This document shows positions 6,098 through 13,925 of a stretch of 23,307 bases of DNA, one piece after another. Below the pieces are notes generated by a model, which did not search any database, was not told the origin of the DNA, and worked only from the letters and a program-made list of their open reading frames with translations. Where the stretch lies: the IMG/VR virus record IMGVR_UViG_3300048587_000807, positions 1-23,307 of that record, one strand, 5' to 3'. Position 1 is the stretch's first letter; each line of letters starts with the position of its first letter. Both the position numbers and the translations under genes were made by a program. The stretch comes from a virus.

Positions 6098-8155
6098 TCA
6101 GACAAAAATGAGCCCGCCGCTTTGCTCGATCATCCGGTTCAGCTTCTCGATCCCGTCCGCCGTGCGCTTCGTGTTGTCGCGCGTTTCGCGCGCATCCCGC
6201 GAGAATTCACGCCCGCCCTGTAGCTCGCGCGAGGAGCCGAATGTGCCCATCGCGCGCAAGCCGCCTGACGCAAATGAGTCAAGTCGATCGAAGAGCGCAT
6301 TCAGTTCAAGCCCGGTGGACATCGAGCCGTTGCTTGAGTTACCGGAGACCAAACCACTGGTCGACCCCGAACGATTCTCCGATTGCTCGAGGAGGCGCTC
6401 GAGCTCCTTCCTCGCTTCGGCCAGCGCGCCTCCCGGCGACTGCTCGTCGGCGGCGTTGGGGTCGTTTGGTCGGTCGAGGATGTCGGCGATGCGCTCGTTG
6501 GCCTTCTCGTCGGCGAGCGCCGACGCCGACGACGAGCGAACCTGCGCGATGCGCTCCACGGCCCGCATGAGACGCTCCTGCGCCTTCTCCAGTTCGGCGC
6601 TGATCTCGGTGGCGGGACGCACGGCCGAGCCGCGGGCGCGCAGCGCATCGCCCATCAGCAGCGCGCTGGTGAGCATGTTCACCTGCTCCTGCGCCGCCTC
6701 GCGCTCGCGCATCGCCTCGCCGAGCTCGATCTGCCGTCGCCGTTCCCCGAGCGGTCCGATGCTGGATTCGGCCCGCGCCTGCGCGTCTGCGGCGACGAGG
6801 CCGACGCCGTCAGCGATCGCGCCGCGCGCCGCGTTGCTCATGCGCACGCCGGGGATCGCCTGCGCGAGCGAACCCGCGTCGAAATCGACGATCGCCTTCT
6901 TGAGCGCTTCCCACTTGTCGCCGAGCGAATCGATCCAGTCGTTCCAGAGTTTCGAGATCGAGTCCTGACCCTCGAGCCACGCCACGCGGAACGTCGCCCA
7001 GAAGATCTCGACGGCGAGCTTCGCGTCGCCCGCCGACAGCGCGTCCATCATCGCCGAGATCGACGCCTGGAAGACCGGGCCGAGGGTCGACCATTCCTCG
7101 CGCAGCACGCGCACCGCCGATGCGCCGGCGCCGCTCCAGGTGACGAACGCCGCCGCGCCGGCGATGGTCAGCGCGCTGACCGCGCCCACCGGCGTGAGGA
7201 GCAGACCGGCCGCGGACGCGATCGCGCCGAACCCCGATCCCACGCCGAAGGCCGCGATCCCGAGCAGCGTGAGCGCCGCGCCGGCGGCGAGCGCGAGTCC
7301 CGACGCGGCGGCGAGTCCGACGACCAGGCCGGGGAACCGCTGCACGACGTCGCCGATGACCTCGACGCCTTCGGCGGCGACGGCGACGACCGGCTCGAGG
7401 ACAGGCAGGAGCGAGCGACCGATCGCGGCGCCGGTGTCGCGGATCTCGCCCTTCAGGCGCTTCCAGAGGTTGGCGAACTGCCCGGCGGTCCGGACGGCGT
7501 CGCCGACCAGCCCCTGGTCGGTCATGGTGCGCAGCAGCACGCCGACGCGCAGGAGCGACTTGGTCATCTCGTCGGCGGTGTGGATGTTGACGTCCATCCC
7601 GCGTCGCATGGCTTCCTGCTCAAGCGCCGCCTCACGGATGTTCACGCCGAACTTGTCGAGGACTTCGGGGCTCCCGGCGAGCGCGCTGATGAAGCGGCGG
7701 AGGGCTTCGTCGTCGCCGATGTTGAAGAACGAGCCGAAGTCGATGGCGAGCGCGGTGAGCGTCTGCGAGAGTTCCTGCGACTCGTCGCGCGTGAAGCCGA
7801 GCCCCACGAAGAACGCCTGGAGCGTCGAGAGCGCGTCGCGCATCTGCGTCTTCGATCGTCCGACCGTCTTGGCCAGTTCGTCGACCCACGCCTCGGCGCG
7901 CTGCGCGTTCTCGCCGAAGACCTGGACGAACTTGTTGTACGTCTCCTGCTCGTCGCTCGCGGCCTTGACCGCCAGGGCGAGCGGACCGCCGATGGACGCG
8001 CCGCCCGCGAACAGACCGGCCCCGACGCGCGTGAGGTTCTGGCCCCACGTCTGGAAACGGCGCTGCGCGGCGCTCAGGTCTTTCTGAAGCCGCGAGCCGT
8101 CGGCGTAGAGCTCGACGAACGCGGCGCCGGCGCGAATCGCTCCCGCGCGAGCCAT
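6098..8155 (-). CDS. Tail tape measure protein
   Basis: This 685-aa protein sets tail length and helps DNA entry. The start is typical of the family: a FVELYADGSRLQKDLSAAQ segment, then VGAGLFAGGASIGGPLALAVKAAS. The middle has a long Ala/Gly/Val-rich hydrophobic region (about residues 265-345). The C-terminal third is helical and charged (about residues 460-600). It ends RDNTKRTADGIEKLNRMIEQSGGLIFV, split here as RDNTKRTADG and IEKLNRMIEQSGG, a common tape-measure ending. It is short for a siphovirus tape measure, implying a short tail. The ATG at 8155 overlaps the preceding stop by one base (TGATG). The 5' part is very GC-rich and the last ~300 bases are not, so a recombination joint probably lies near 6.4 kb. 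Confidence 0.85.
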   Translation of the reverse strand: MARAGAIRAGAAFVELYADGSRLQKDLSAAQRRFQTWGQNLTRVGAGLFAGGASIGGPLALAVKAASDEQETYNKFVQVFGENAQRAEAWVDELAKTVGRSKTQMRDALSTLQAFFVGLGFTRDESQELSQTLTALAIDFGSFFNIGDDEALRRFISALAGSPEVLDKFGVNIREAALEQEAMRRGMDVNIHTADEMTKSLLRVGVLLRTMTDQGLVGDAVRTAGQFANLWKRLKGEIRDTGAAIGRSLLPVLEPVVAVAAEGVEVIGDVVQRFPGLVVGLAAASGLALAAGAALTLLGIAAFGVGSGFGAIASAAGLLLTPVGAVSALTIAGAAAFVTWSGAGASAVRVLREEWSTLGPVFQASISAMMDALSAGDAKLAVEIFWATFRVAWLEGQDSISKLWNDWIDSLGDKWEALKKAIVDFDAGSLAQAIPGVRMSNAARGAIADGVGLVAADAQARAESSIGPLGERRRQIELGEAMREREAAQEQVNMLTSALLMGDALRARGSAVRPATEISAELEKAQERLMRAVERIAQVRSSSASALADEKANERIADILDRPNDPNAADEQSPGGALAEARKELERLLEQSENRSGSTSGLVSGNSSNGSMSTGLELNALFDRLDSFASGGLRAMGTFGSSRELQGGREFSRDARETRDNTKRTADGIEKLNRMIEQSGGLIFV

Positions 8156-8868
8156 CAGGCGACCCTCCGCATGGCGTTGCGATAGAAACCTGGCACGACG
8201 CCGGCAGCGATCGCCTTCGCGAGCGCCGGGGCCATGTACGGGCGGGGTTGGATGCGCACGGTGCGGCGCGACTTCCTCCAGCGGCGCTGCTTGGGATCGA
8301 ACACCGGCGACTCGCTGACCGTCGTCCCGCCGAACTCCATGAGTTCGGGCACGCGGCTCTTGCCCAGGGCGCTGGGGCCGACGACGACGGAGCGCGAGCC
8401 GGGATCGAACGCGTAGAACAGCAGCCGATGCAGCAGCGGGTTGGAGTGGCGGTGGGGCGGGCTTCCCGGCGCGGAGGGCTTGGGGTACCGGATCAGCCCG
8501 CCCTCAACTTTGCGCCAGACGAACTGCCGGTCGTAGACCACCTTGCCGTCGGCGTCGCGGACGTAGCGTCGGCCGTCGGGCTGACGGCGCGGCGCCATGC
8601 TCGGGCGCATGCTGTTGCGCGCCGTCTTGCGGACGTAGCCGCCGCCCTTCGAGAGCGCCTTGCGCGAGGCGTCGTCCATCGAGCGGATCACGAGTTCACG
8701 GTCGAAGAAGAGCCGCTTCGGGATCACGCCGACGCCGAGCGCTCGGTTGACGCCGAACGTGGTGCGCGCCTGCGCGAAGCCCCCGGGGGCGAGGCCGCCC
8801 ACGCGGCGCGGGATCGCGCCGACCCCGAGGGAGCGTCCGATCCTGGATGGCGAGGCGAAACGGGTCAT
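8155..8868 (-). CDS. Tail completion / minor tail protein
   Basis: A 237-aa protein with the pattern of phage tail-completion proteins (HK97 gp10 or lambda gpZ-like, virion morphogenesis). A helix with KALSKGGGYVRKTARNSM is followed by a beta-rich part with RSVVVGP, VPELMEFGG and a C-terminal RIQPRPYMAPALAKAI, the Arg-Pro-[YF]-[ML]-x-PAL motif of this family. It should cap the tail at the head-proximal end. Position between the chaperone and the tape measure is slightly unusual. The N-terminus repeats a short motif twice: SLGVGAIPRR and ALGVGVIPKR, 28 residues apart. The ATG at 8868 is 23 bases after the chaperone stop. The same frame stays open upstream to 9492, but that part is antisense-like arginine/serine repeat and is not protein. 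Confidence 0.7.
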   Translation of the reverse strand: MTRFASPSRIGRSLGVGAIPRRVGGLAPGGFAQARTTFGVNRALGVGVIPKRLFFDRELVIRSMDDASRKALSKGGGYVRKTARNSMRPSMAPRRQPDGRRYVRDADGKVVYDRQFVWRKVEGGLIRYPKPSAPGSPPHRHSNPLLHRLLFYAFDPGSRSVVVGPSALGKSRVPELMEFGGTTVSESPVFDPKQRRWRKSRRTVRIQPRPYMAPALAKAIAAGVVPGFYRNAMRRVA

Positions 8869-8891
8869 GTGGCGGGGGTCGTCGGGGGTCG

Positions 8892-9101
8892 TCAGGGCTT
8901 GGGCGGTTTCCGGGGGCCGCAGACCAGGTCGGTGGCGGCGGCGGCGGAGATCGTGCGTGCGGGTTTCTGTCTCACAACGGGCCTGGGGTAGCGGTGGAAG
9001 TCGGAGGGCTTGAAGCGGCGCTTGGACGAGTGCGCGTTGGCGAAGAGCGCGAGCTGCTCGGCGGCGATGTCCCACTGGGCGCGCAGTCGCCCGAGGGTCA
9101 T
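8892..9101 (-). CDS. Tail assembly chaperone, T-like part (-1 frame)
   Basis: The frame ending at the TGA at 8892 encodes a chaperone T-part: REFWSGVYERAGVLGL, then YTLRELEWMTLGRLRAQWD, then LALFANAHSSKRRFKPSDFH. The conserved part begins well before the first usable ATG at 9101, which itself overlaps the upstream stop as ATGA. The residues from REFW onward, covering roughly 9180-9102, can only be made by ribosomes moving -1 from the upstream chaperone frame. In that upstream frame the same DNA encodes Ser/Pro-rich filler. The lambda G/GT arrangement is the known precedent. No classic slippery heptamer was recognised. The coordinates given are those of the independently startable part (69 aa); the frame is open to 9443. 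Confidence 0.6.
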   Translation of the reverse strand: MTLGRLRAQWDIAAEQLALFANAHSSKRRFKPSDFHRYPRPVVRQKPARTISAAAATDLVCGPRKPPKP

Positions 9102-9625
9102 CCACTCGAGTTCGCGCAGGGTGTAGGGGTCGGGGCAGAGTCCGAGGACTCCGGCTCGTTCGTAGACGCCGGACCAGAACTCGCGGGCGGCGACGTCCGG
9201 CTCCTGAGCGCGCTGTCGATCGCCTTGTCGAGCGTGCCGTCCTGCGCCGCCTCGATCGCGCGCTTCGCCGCTTCCTCGATCCGGAGTTCTCCCCGATCCC
9301 GCCACGCGGCGAGGGCCGCGCGCTGGCTCGGGGACGGGCAGAAAGAGATGAGGCACTCCTCGAACGCCTTGATCGCACCCCACAGCGCGTCGCCGTAGAG
9401 CGATTCGCCGAACTGCTCGTCGGTGACGCCGCGCTGTTCGCACTGCTCGCGCACGAGCACATAGAGCACGTTGACGAAGCGCACCGGATCATCGAGCAAC
9501 TGCCCCATGCCCAGGGGCGAGAGCGCCTTCGCCAGGTCGTACTGGAGCGCGTCGCGGACGCGCTTCAGCGCGCCGACCGTGAGCGCGAGCGTGTACTCGT
9601 GCTCGCCTGCCTTGAACGTCGCCAT
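9098..9625 (-). CDS. Tail assembly chaperone, G-like part
   Basis: A 175-aa protein starting MATFKAGEHEYTLALTVGALKRV, a common opening of phage tail chaperones that bind the tape measure before tube assembly. Residues 1-130 look conserved (GMGQLLDDPVRFVNVLYVLV, then ALWGAIKAFEECLISF). The last ~35 residues (SRTSPPASSGPASTNEPE onward) are low-complexity, because the real coding seems to continue in the -1 frame (see the T-like part). The ATG at 9625 has GGAG seven bases upstream. It lies between the tail tube and the tape measure, the canonical place. Confidence 0.75.
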   Translation of the reverse strand: MATFKAGEHEYTLALTVGALKRVRDALQYDLAKALSPLGMGQLLDDPVRFVNVLYVLVREQCEQRGVTDEQFGESLYGDALWGAIKAFEECLISFCPSPSQRAALAAWRDRGELRIEEAAKRAIEAAQDGTLDKAIDSALRSRTSPPASSGPASTNEPESSDSAPTPTPCANSSG

Positions 9626-9676
9626 AGTGTCGCTCCGGTTCGTGGATGGAGGAACGCGCGGGGCGCGCAGCGGTGA

Positions 9677-10300
9677 TCAGCCCTCATTGACGCCGGGAAG
9701 CGCGGCTTCCTGCTCGGCGACCTCCGCCGCTTCGGCGGCCTGCTTCTCGGCGGCGTCCATCGGGTGGACCTCCGCGGCTTCGGCGGGCTCGTTCGTCGGG
9801 GCTTCGGACGCGACGGGGTCTGCGGGGGCGTCGGGGGTGTCGGGGGCGCCGGGGGCCGAGGCGGTGTTCTTGAGCGTCATCGACGCGATCGATCCGCCGG
9901 TGACGCGCTGGGGCGCGGTGGTGGGGCGCAGCACGACGTTGCGCGTGACGGCTTCCTCGAGGGGCTCGTTCTGGGTGACTTCGAAGACGTCGTAGTCGGC
10001 CTCCCAGCCGTTGCCGCTGGCGCTGGGTCCGTCGAGGAAGCGCATCTTGATGGGCGTGCCGGAGTCGAACGCCTCGTCGATGGCGGCGACGTCGGCGTCG
10101 CCCGCTTCGAGCATCTGGGTGAACGAGACCTCCATGTCCTTCAGCGCCGCCCGCCGCGTGCGCCACCCTTCGTTGGATCGGCGGCTGGTGTTGGCCTCGC
10201 TCTTGGTGAGGCCGAGGGTGAGTTCGCTGACGTTGCCCATTTCGACGAACGAGGGGTCGACGAAGCGGAACGCCTTCATTTCGAGACCGAGCAGGATCAT
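9677..10300 (-). CDS. Major tail tube protein
   Basis: A 207-aa protein of the siphovirus tail-tube type. It has the usual pattern: MKAFRFVDPSFVEMGNVSEL, a central MEVSFTQMLEAGDADVAAID followed by FDSGTPIKMRFLDG, then WEADYDVFEVTQNEPLEEAV and NVVLRPT, a beta-sandwich fold. Residues 150-207 form an acidic Pro/Ala/Glu-rich tail (APDTPDAPADPVAS, then EAAEVAEQEAALPG) that probably is not part of the tube core and may be a surface decoration. The ATG at 10300 has GGGAG upstream. A 51-base gap with a small GC hairpin follows, as expected for an abundantly made protein separated from the less abundant chaperone. Confidence 0.75.
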   Translation of the reverse strand: MILLGLEMKAFRFVDPSFVEMGNVSELTLGLTKSEANTSRRSNEGWRTRRAALKDMEVSFTQMLEAGDADVAAIDEAFDSGTPIKMRFLDGPSASGNGWEADYDVFEVTQNEPLEEAVTRNVVLRPTTAPQRVTGGSIASMTLKNTASAPGAPDTPDAPADPVASEAPTNEPAEAAEVHPMDAAEKQAAEAAEVAEQEAALPGVNEG

Positions 10301-10324
10301 GGCGGATCTCCCGTGGGGTGCGCG

Positions 10325-12937
10325 TCAGCGCGTGCGTGATCGGGTGGCGGGCTGGCTTCCGGTGCGCGCGAGGAGCAGGGCCCGGTCGCCCTCGCTCGCG
10401 CGGAGTTCGATGGTCGAGGCGTCGATCGAGCCCAGGTCGATCACGGCGCCGGGGTCGAGGTCGATGGCGTCGTCGGGCGCGCTCGCGACGCGCAGGCCGA
10501 GGGGGTCTGCGTTCGACGGCGCCGCGGCGAGGACGACGCCCGCGCGAAGCGGATCGGGATAGGGCTTCACCCACGCGGTCCCCGGCGCCTCGCCGAGCAC
10601 GGACGCGGGAACAAGCGCGAACGCGCCGCCGATGGACGGTTGGGACGGCGTGTCCGACGTCGGCGTGAACGCGTTGAGCGAGACCGTGCGCAGCAGTGTC
10701 GAGTCCAGGTCGCTCGGCGGGTCGTCGGGATCGAAGTCGGCGTTGAAGAGCTCGAGCGTGAGCGAGCCGTCAACCCCGTACCGCGCGCGTCCGGTGCGCC
10801 GCTGGTGGCGCTGGTCCTGCAACTCGCCGCCGGTCGTGAGTCCAGGTCCTCCGGCGGCGGGTCCAACCCAGCCGGGCCGACCGTCGGCGGTGACGACCGC
10901 CTCGATCGACGCGAGGTTCGGACGCGCAGCCAGCGCGATGAGCATCGTGCTCGACAACGACCCGCCCGCGAACTCGCCGAGCACCTTGGGGTGCGTCGCC
11001 GAAGGGGTCGGATACCACCAGGGCAGGTGCGCGTCGCCTACGTAGACGATCACGCTCTGCACGCTGGCGTTGGCTTCGAGGTCGTCGAGGATCGTGTCGC
11101 GCTCGCCGCGCCACGTCGCGCGATCGTGCCAGTCCTGGAGCGGCTTGTACACCGCGTCGAACATCGGCTGGGGGGAGTACAACACGACGTGCTTCGCCGT
11201 GGTCGTCTGGCAGAGGTTGCGCAGCCAGGCGAGCTGCGTCGCGCCGAGCTTCGTGCCGTTGACGTTGGCGTAGCGGTACGGGTCGAGGGCGACGTGGAGG
11301 ATCGGCCCGGTCTGCTTCGCCGAGTACATCGGCGGGTACGGGTCGGCGCCCTGCGCCGGAGCGCCGATCAGTCCGGGCTGATACACCTTCGCGAGGAAGT
11401 CGTTCCCTCGATTGTGCATCTCGCCGCGCGTCATGGTTCCCCACTCGCCGCCGACCTCAGCGCCGTCACCGGCCCAGCCCGGAACCCACGAGTTGTCCCA
11501 GACGTGATCGCTCACGCCGCTGAGTCTCCACGCGGGGATCCGCGCAAAGAGATCGCTGAACGACGCGCTCTCCCACAGCATGCGCTGGGAGACCGCGACG
11601 CCGAGCCCGCTCCCGGCGGGCATCGCCGAGCCGTAGTCCGGCGGCGCGTTCGCGTCCTGCGGATAGGTCAGCGCGTCGGCCGTGTCGGGCTCGCGATCGT
11701 CGGAGTACAGCTCATCTTCGATCAGCGCGCCGATCGTGTCGCGCGCGGGGTCAATCGCCTGCCCGACGACGCGCCACCAGTCGGGGACGCCGCGCCCGTA
11801 CCCCTTCATGCAGTAGCCGAGGAGGATGTCGATCGGTCGCGCGAGGTTCGCGTCGCCCGGCGCCGAGCCGACCGGCTTCACCTCGTAGATGCCGCTGGTC
11901 CAGCTGTTGGCGGGCGCGCTCTCGGCGTCCTGGATCACGACCTTCGCCATCACCTTGTGCGCCGGATCGGCGGGCGCGCCGAAGGGAATCGCGTGGTGCG
12001 CGAAGTACAGCGATCCGACGGTGTGCTCCAGCGCGGCGGTCGTGTTCGCCGAGCCATCCCCGGGCCAGGTGTCGCCGATCGCCCAGAGCACCCGCGACCA
12101 GGTCTCGGCGTAACCCAGCCGACCGGGGAACTCGGAGACGATCATCTTCGCCTGGTCGTGCACCACGTCCGCCCAGTGCGCGAGGCCCGGGGGCTTGCCG
12201 CCGGGAGACCACGCGGAGAAATCGAACGCGGCGGCGGGGTTCGCGACTCTGCCCGCGCGCACCCAGTGCTTGTAGAGCCACTTCCCGGGCGCCTGCCCCG
12301 CGCTCAGGGCGGCGACCTCGTTGCGCGTCGTGAAGTCGTACGTCGAGATGTTCTCGGTGCGGACGTGGTTCGTGAAGCCGGCGGGGAGCGTGACTTCCTG
12401 CCCGTCGATCCAGACGCGCAGCGCGGGCGTGACGCCGGCGATCCCCGACTTGGCGTAGTACACGCGCAGCGTGTGCACGCCGGTCGAGACGTTGATGCCG
12501 CCGGGGATCGTGACGAGCGCGGCGACCTGGCCGGTCATGAACACGCGGATCTGCGTGGCCGACGAGAACTGGATGTTGACGAAGGTCACGTCGCCAGCGG
12601 CGTAGAGCGCGCAAACCATGTCGCGCACGCCGCCGGTCCAGAGGCCCGCAGTCGACTCGTACTCGAACTCCCAGACGCAATCGACGATGCCGATGTTCTG
12701 GATGCCCGCCGTCGGCGCAGACTCGTCGCCGTCGCGCATGTACTTGATCGTGTGTCGCATCGCCGACCGGCTCTGCACCACGGCGGCGTCGGCGAGTTTG
12801 AGCAGCACGCCCTGGCGCCCGGAGGGCGCTGTGGCGAGCGAGGGCGCAACGCCGTTGTTCGTGATCTGGCGGAAGCCGTAGTGCCGAGCCAGGTCGTTCG
12901 CGTAAACGATCGGCGTGTCGCATCCGACGCTGGGCAT
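10325..12937 (-). CDS. Large structural protein with PhoD-like phosphatase core
   Basis: An 870-aa protein. Residues 1-230 are beta-rich and resemble a concanavalin-type sugar-binding sandwich (GVHTLRVYYAKSG, ALRVWIDGQEV). Residues about 300-665 keep the order of a PhoD-type metallophosphatase: EDELYSDD (407-414), SDHVWDN (476-482), LDPYRY (551-556), LGATQLAWL (564-572), WRGERDTIL (609-617) and VGDAH (633-637). Several metal ligands differ from the usual GDQxYxD and DDHD forms, so activity is uncertain. Residues about 771-862 match the whole 90-aa protein at 15189-15461. The ATG at 12937 has an excellent GGGAGGAG site and overlaps the peptidase stop by one base (TAATG). There is no signal peptide, so it is probably a virion or lysis-stage protein. 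It may act on phosphate esters of the host surface or extracellular matrix; this is inferred. Confidence 0.65.
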   Translation of the reverse strand: MPSVGCDTPIVYANDLARHYGFRQITNNGVAPSLATAPSGRQGVLLKLADAAVVQSRSAMRHTIKYMRDGDESAPTAGIQNIGIVDCVWEFEYESTAGLWTGGVRDMVCALYAAGDVTFVNIQFSSATQIRVFMTGQVAALVTIPGGINVSTGVHTLRVYYAKSGIAGVTPALRVWIDGQEVTLPAGFTNHVRTENISTYDFTTRNEVAALSAGQAPGKWLYKHWVRAGRVANPAAAFDFSAWSPGGKPPGLAHWADVVHDQAKMIVSEFPGRLGYAETWSRVLWAIGDTWPGDGSANTTAALEHTVGSLYFAHHAIPFGAPADPAHKVMAKVVIQDAESAPANSWTSGIYEVKPVGSAPGDANLARPIDILLGYCMKGYGRGVPDWWRVVGQAIDPARDTIGALIEDELYSDDREPDTADALTYPQDANAPPDYGSAMPAGSGLGVAVSQRMLWESASFSDLFARIPAWRLSGVSDHVWDNSWVPGWAGDGAEVGGEWGTMTRGEMHNRGNDFLAKVYQPGLIGAPAQGADPYPPMYSAKQTGPILHVALDPYRYANVNGTKLGATQLAWLRNLCQTTTAKHVVLYSPQPMFDAVYKPLQDWHDRATWRGERDTILDDLEANASVQSVIVYVGDAHLPWWYPTPSATHPKVLGEFAGGSLSSTMLIALAARPNLASIEAVVTADGRPGWVGPAAGGPGLTTGGELQDQRHQRRTGRARYGVDGSLTLELFNADFDPDDPPSDLDSTLLRTVSLNAFTPTSDTPSQPSIGGAFALVPASVLGEAPGTAWVKPYPDPLRAGVVLAAAPSNADPLGLRVASAPDDAIDLDPGAVIDLGSIDASTIELRASEGDRALLLARTGSQPATRSRTR

Positions 12938-13755
12938 TACTCGCTCCTCCCGAAGTTGCTCAGCACGTTGTTGACCTGATCGAACTCGCCCGCGAGCGCG
13001 AGGTTGAGGTCGTGGAAGTCGACGCGCCCGTCGCCGTTGAGGTCGCCTTTCAGGGGCGGGATGAATCGTCCCGCCGCGACGATGATCGCCTCGGCGTTGA
13101 CCGGACCCCACGGCCTGCCGAGTTGACGCATCTTGCTGGTGAGCGTCGGTCGGTAGATGCCGGTTCGTCGTTCGGCGCCTCCCTCAAACACACCGACGAC
13201 GCCGCCCATGCCGTCCGGCTGGCCGATCAGGTGCGACCACTTCACGGTCGCGGGATCGCTCTCGATATCGAGATTGGGAGACGGAGGATTACCGCCCGTG
13301 TACGCTCCCGAGCCGCTGTACTCGTCGCCGAGTCCGCCGATCGCGTGACCGAGAAACTCGTGCTTCAGCAGTTCGGCGAAATGGACATTGCGGGCCGCAG
13401 CGTAGGCGACGTTCACCATCGTGTTGCGCCCACCACCAAAGTGCGATGTGTTGATGAGCACCATAACAGCGTCGTAGTATCCGACGGCATTGGCGGTGTG
13501 CCACGCGATAGTGCGACCGAGGTTCAGGCGGAGATTGTTGTTGGGGTGGATGTAGGCGCCGAACGCCGTGTCGCCGGACGAGCCATTGGGGACCACGTCG
13601 GTGTTCGATGGCGTGAAGATCGTGCGCGTCTGCATCCGCCGAACGACGTGCCCGACCTCGGGATCAGACGCAAGAATGTTCAGAGCGCGGGCCGCGTCGT
13701 CGAGGAACGATGCCTCGTCGGTGTACGCGTCGCCGGTGATGTAGATGGTGTTCAT
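12937..13755 (-). CDS. M64-like metallopeptidase with dockerin-like C-terminus
   Basis: A 272-aa protein. It opens with IYITGDAYT, the usual first strand of M64 peptidases, and has YDAVMVLINTSHFGGG before the metal site KHEFLGHAIGGLGDEY (residues 121-136), with H122, E123, H127 and D134 as likely zinc-site residues. The spacing is HExxxH, one residue longer than the classical HExxH. A later RTGIYRPTLTSKMR matches the family's closing motif. Residues 237-272 are a calcium-binding, dockerin-like repeat (DLNGDGRVDFHDLNLAL), common in planctomycete secreted proteins. No signal peptide is present. The ATG at 13755 overlaps the upstream 32-aa gene as ATGA. The gene is clearly poorer in GC than its neighbours, suggesting separate acquisition. 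It may cut host surface protein during adsorption or release. Confidence 0.8.
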   Translation of the reverse strand: MNTIYITGDAYTDEASFLDDAARALNILASDPEVGHVVRRMQTRTIFTPSNTDVVPNGSSGDTAFGAYIHPNNNLRLNLGRTIAWHTANAVGYYDAVMVLINTSHFGGGRNTMVNVAYAAARNVHFAELLKHEFLGHAIGGLGDEYSGSGAYTGGNPPSPNLDIESDPATVKWSHLIGQPDGMGGVVGVFEGGAERRTGIYRPTLTSKMRQLGRPWGPVNAEAIIVAAGRFIPPLKGDLNGDGRVDFHDLNLALAGEFDQVNNVLSNFGRSE

Positions 13756-13850
13756 CGCAGGGCGCTCCAGACCGCGACCGCGACGACCACGGCGAGCGCG
13801 CCGATGACGAGCAGGTCGGTCGTCGAGATGCGGCGTGAAGTGAGACGCAT
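13752..13850 (-). CDS. Small single-pass membrane peptide (32 aa)
   Basis: This ORF encodes a basic N-terminus (MRLTSRRISTTD) followed by an uninterrupted hydrophobic helix (LLVIGALAVVVAVAVWSAL) and stops at once. The TGA overlaps the M64 start as ATGA, strong evidence that it is translated. The N-in basic segment fits the positive-inside rule. It lies in the lysis-like cassette between the coiled-coil lipoprotein and the peptidase, so it may be an accessory holin, an antiholin or a spanin-like partner. No family is recognised. Confidence 0.65.
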   Translation of the reverse strand: MRLTSRRISTTDLLVIGALAVVVAVAVWSALR

Positions 13851-13866
13851 GGTGTGGCTCGGGAAG

Positions 13867-13917
13867 GCCCGCCGCTTGCGCCCCTTGCGGGGGTGAGCGA
13901 CGTGGCAAGCGGCGGGC
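13867..13917 (-). repeat. Strong hairpin upstream of the membrane peptide/M64 genes
   Basis: GCCCGCCGCTTGC (13867-13879) and GCAAGCGGCGGGC (13905-13917) form a 13-bp perfect stem with a 25-base loop. It is in the untranslated gap between the lipoprotein and the 32-aa gene. No T-tract follows on the - strand, so it is not a textbook terminator. An attenuator, an RNase-processing site or an mRNA-stabilising stem is more likely. Confidence 0.65.
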
Positions 13918-13925
13918 GGAGGAAT

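Noticed and set aside
6383-8185. 600-aa open frame on the + strand
   Set aside because: It is antisense to the tape measure, made of Arg/Glu/Asp/Ala-rich low-complexity sequence without motifs: a high-GC shadow.
8869-9492. Upstream extension of the tail-completion frame
   Set aside because: Arg/Ser/Thr repeats in the third frame of the chaperone gene; the ATG at 8868 fits the family.
10640-12979. 779-aa open frame on the + strand
   Set aside because: Antisense to the PhoD-like protein, with shadow composition (Arg/Val/Asp/Glu-rich) and no domain pattern.
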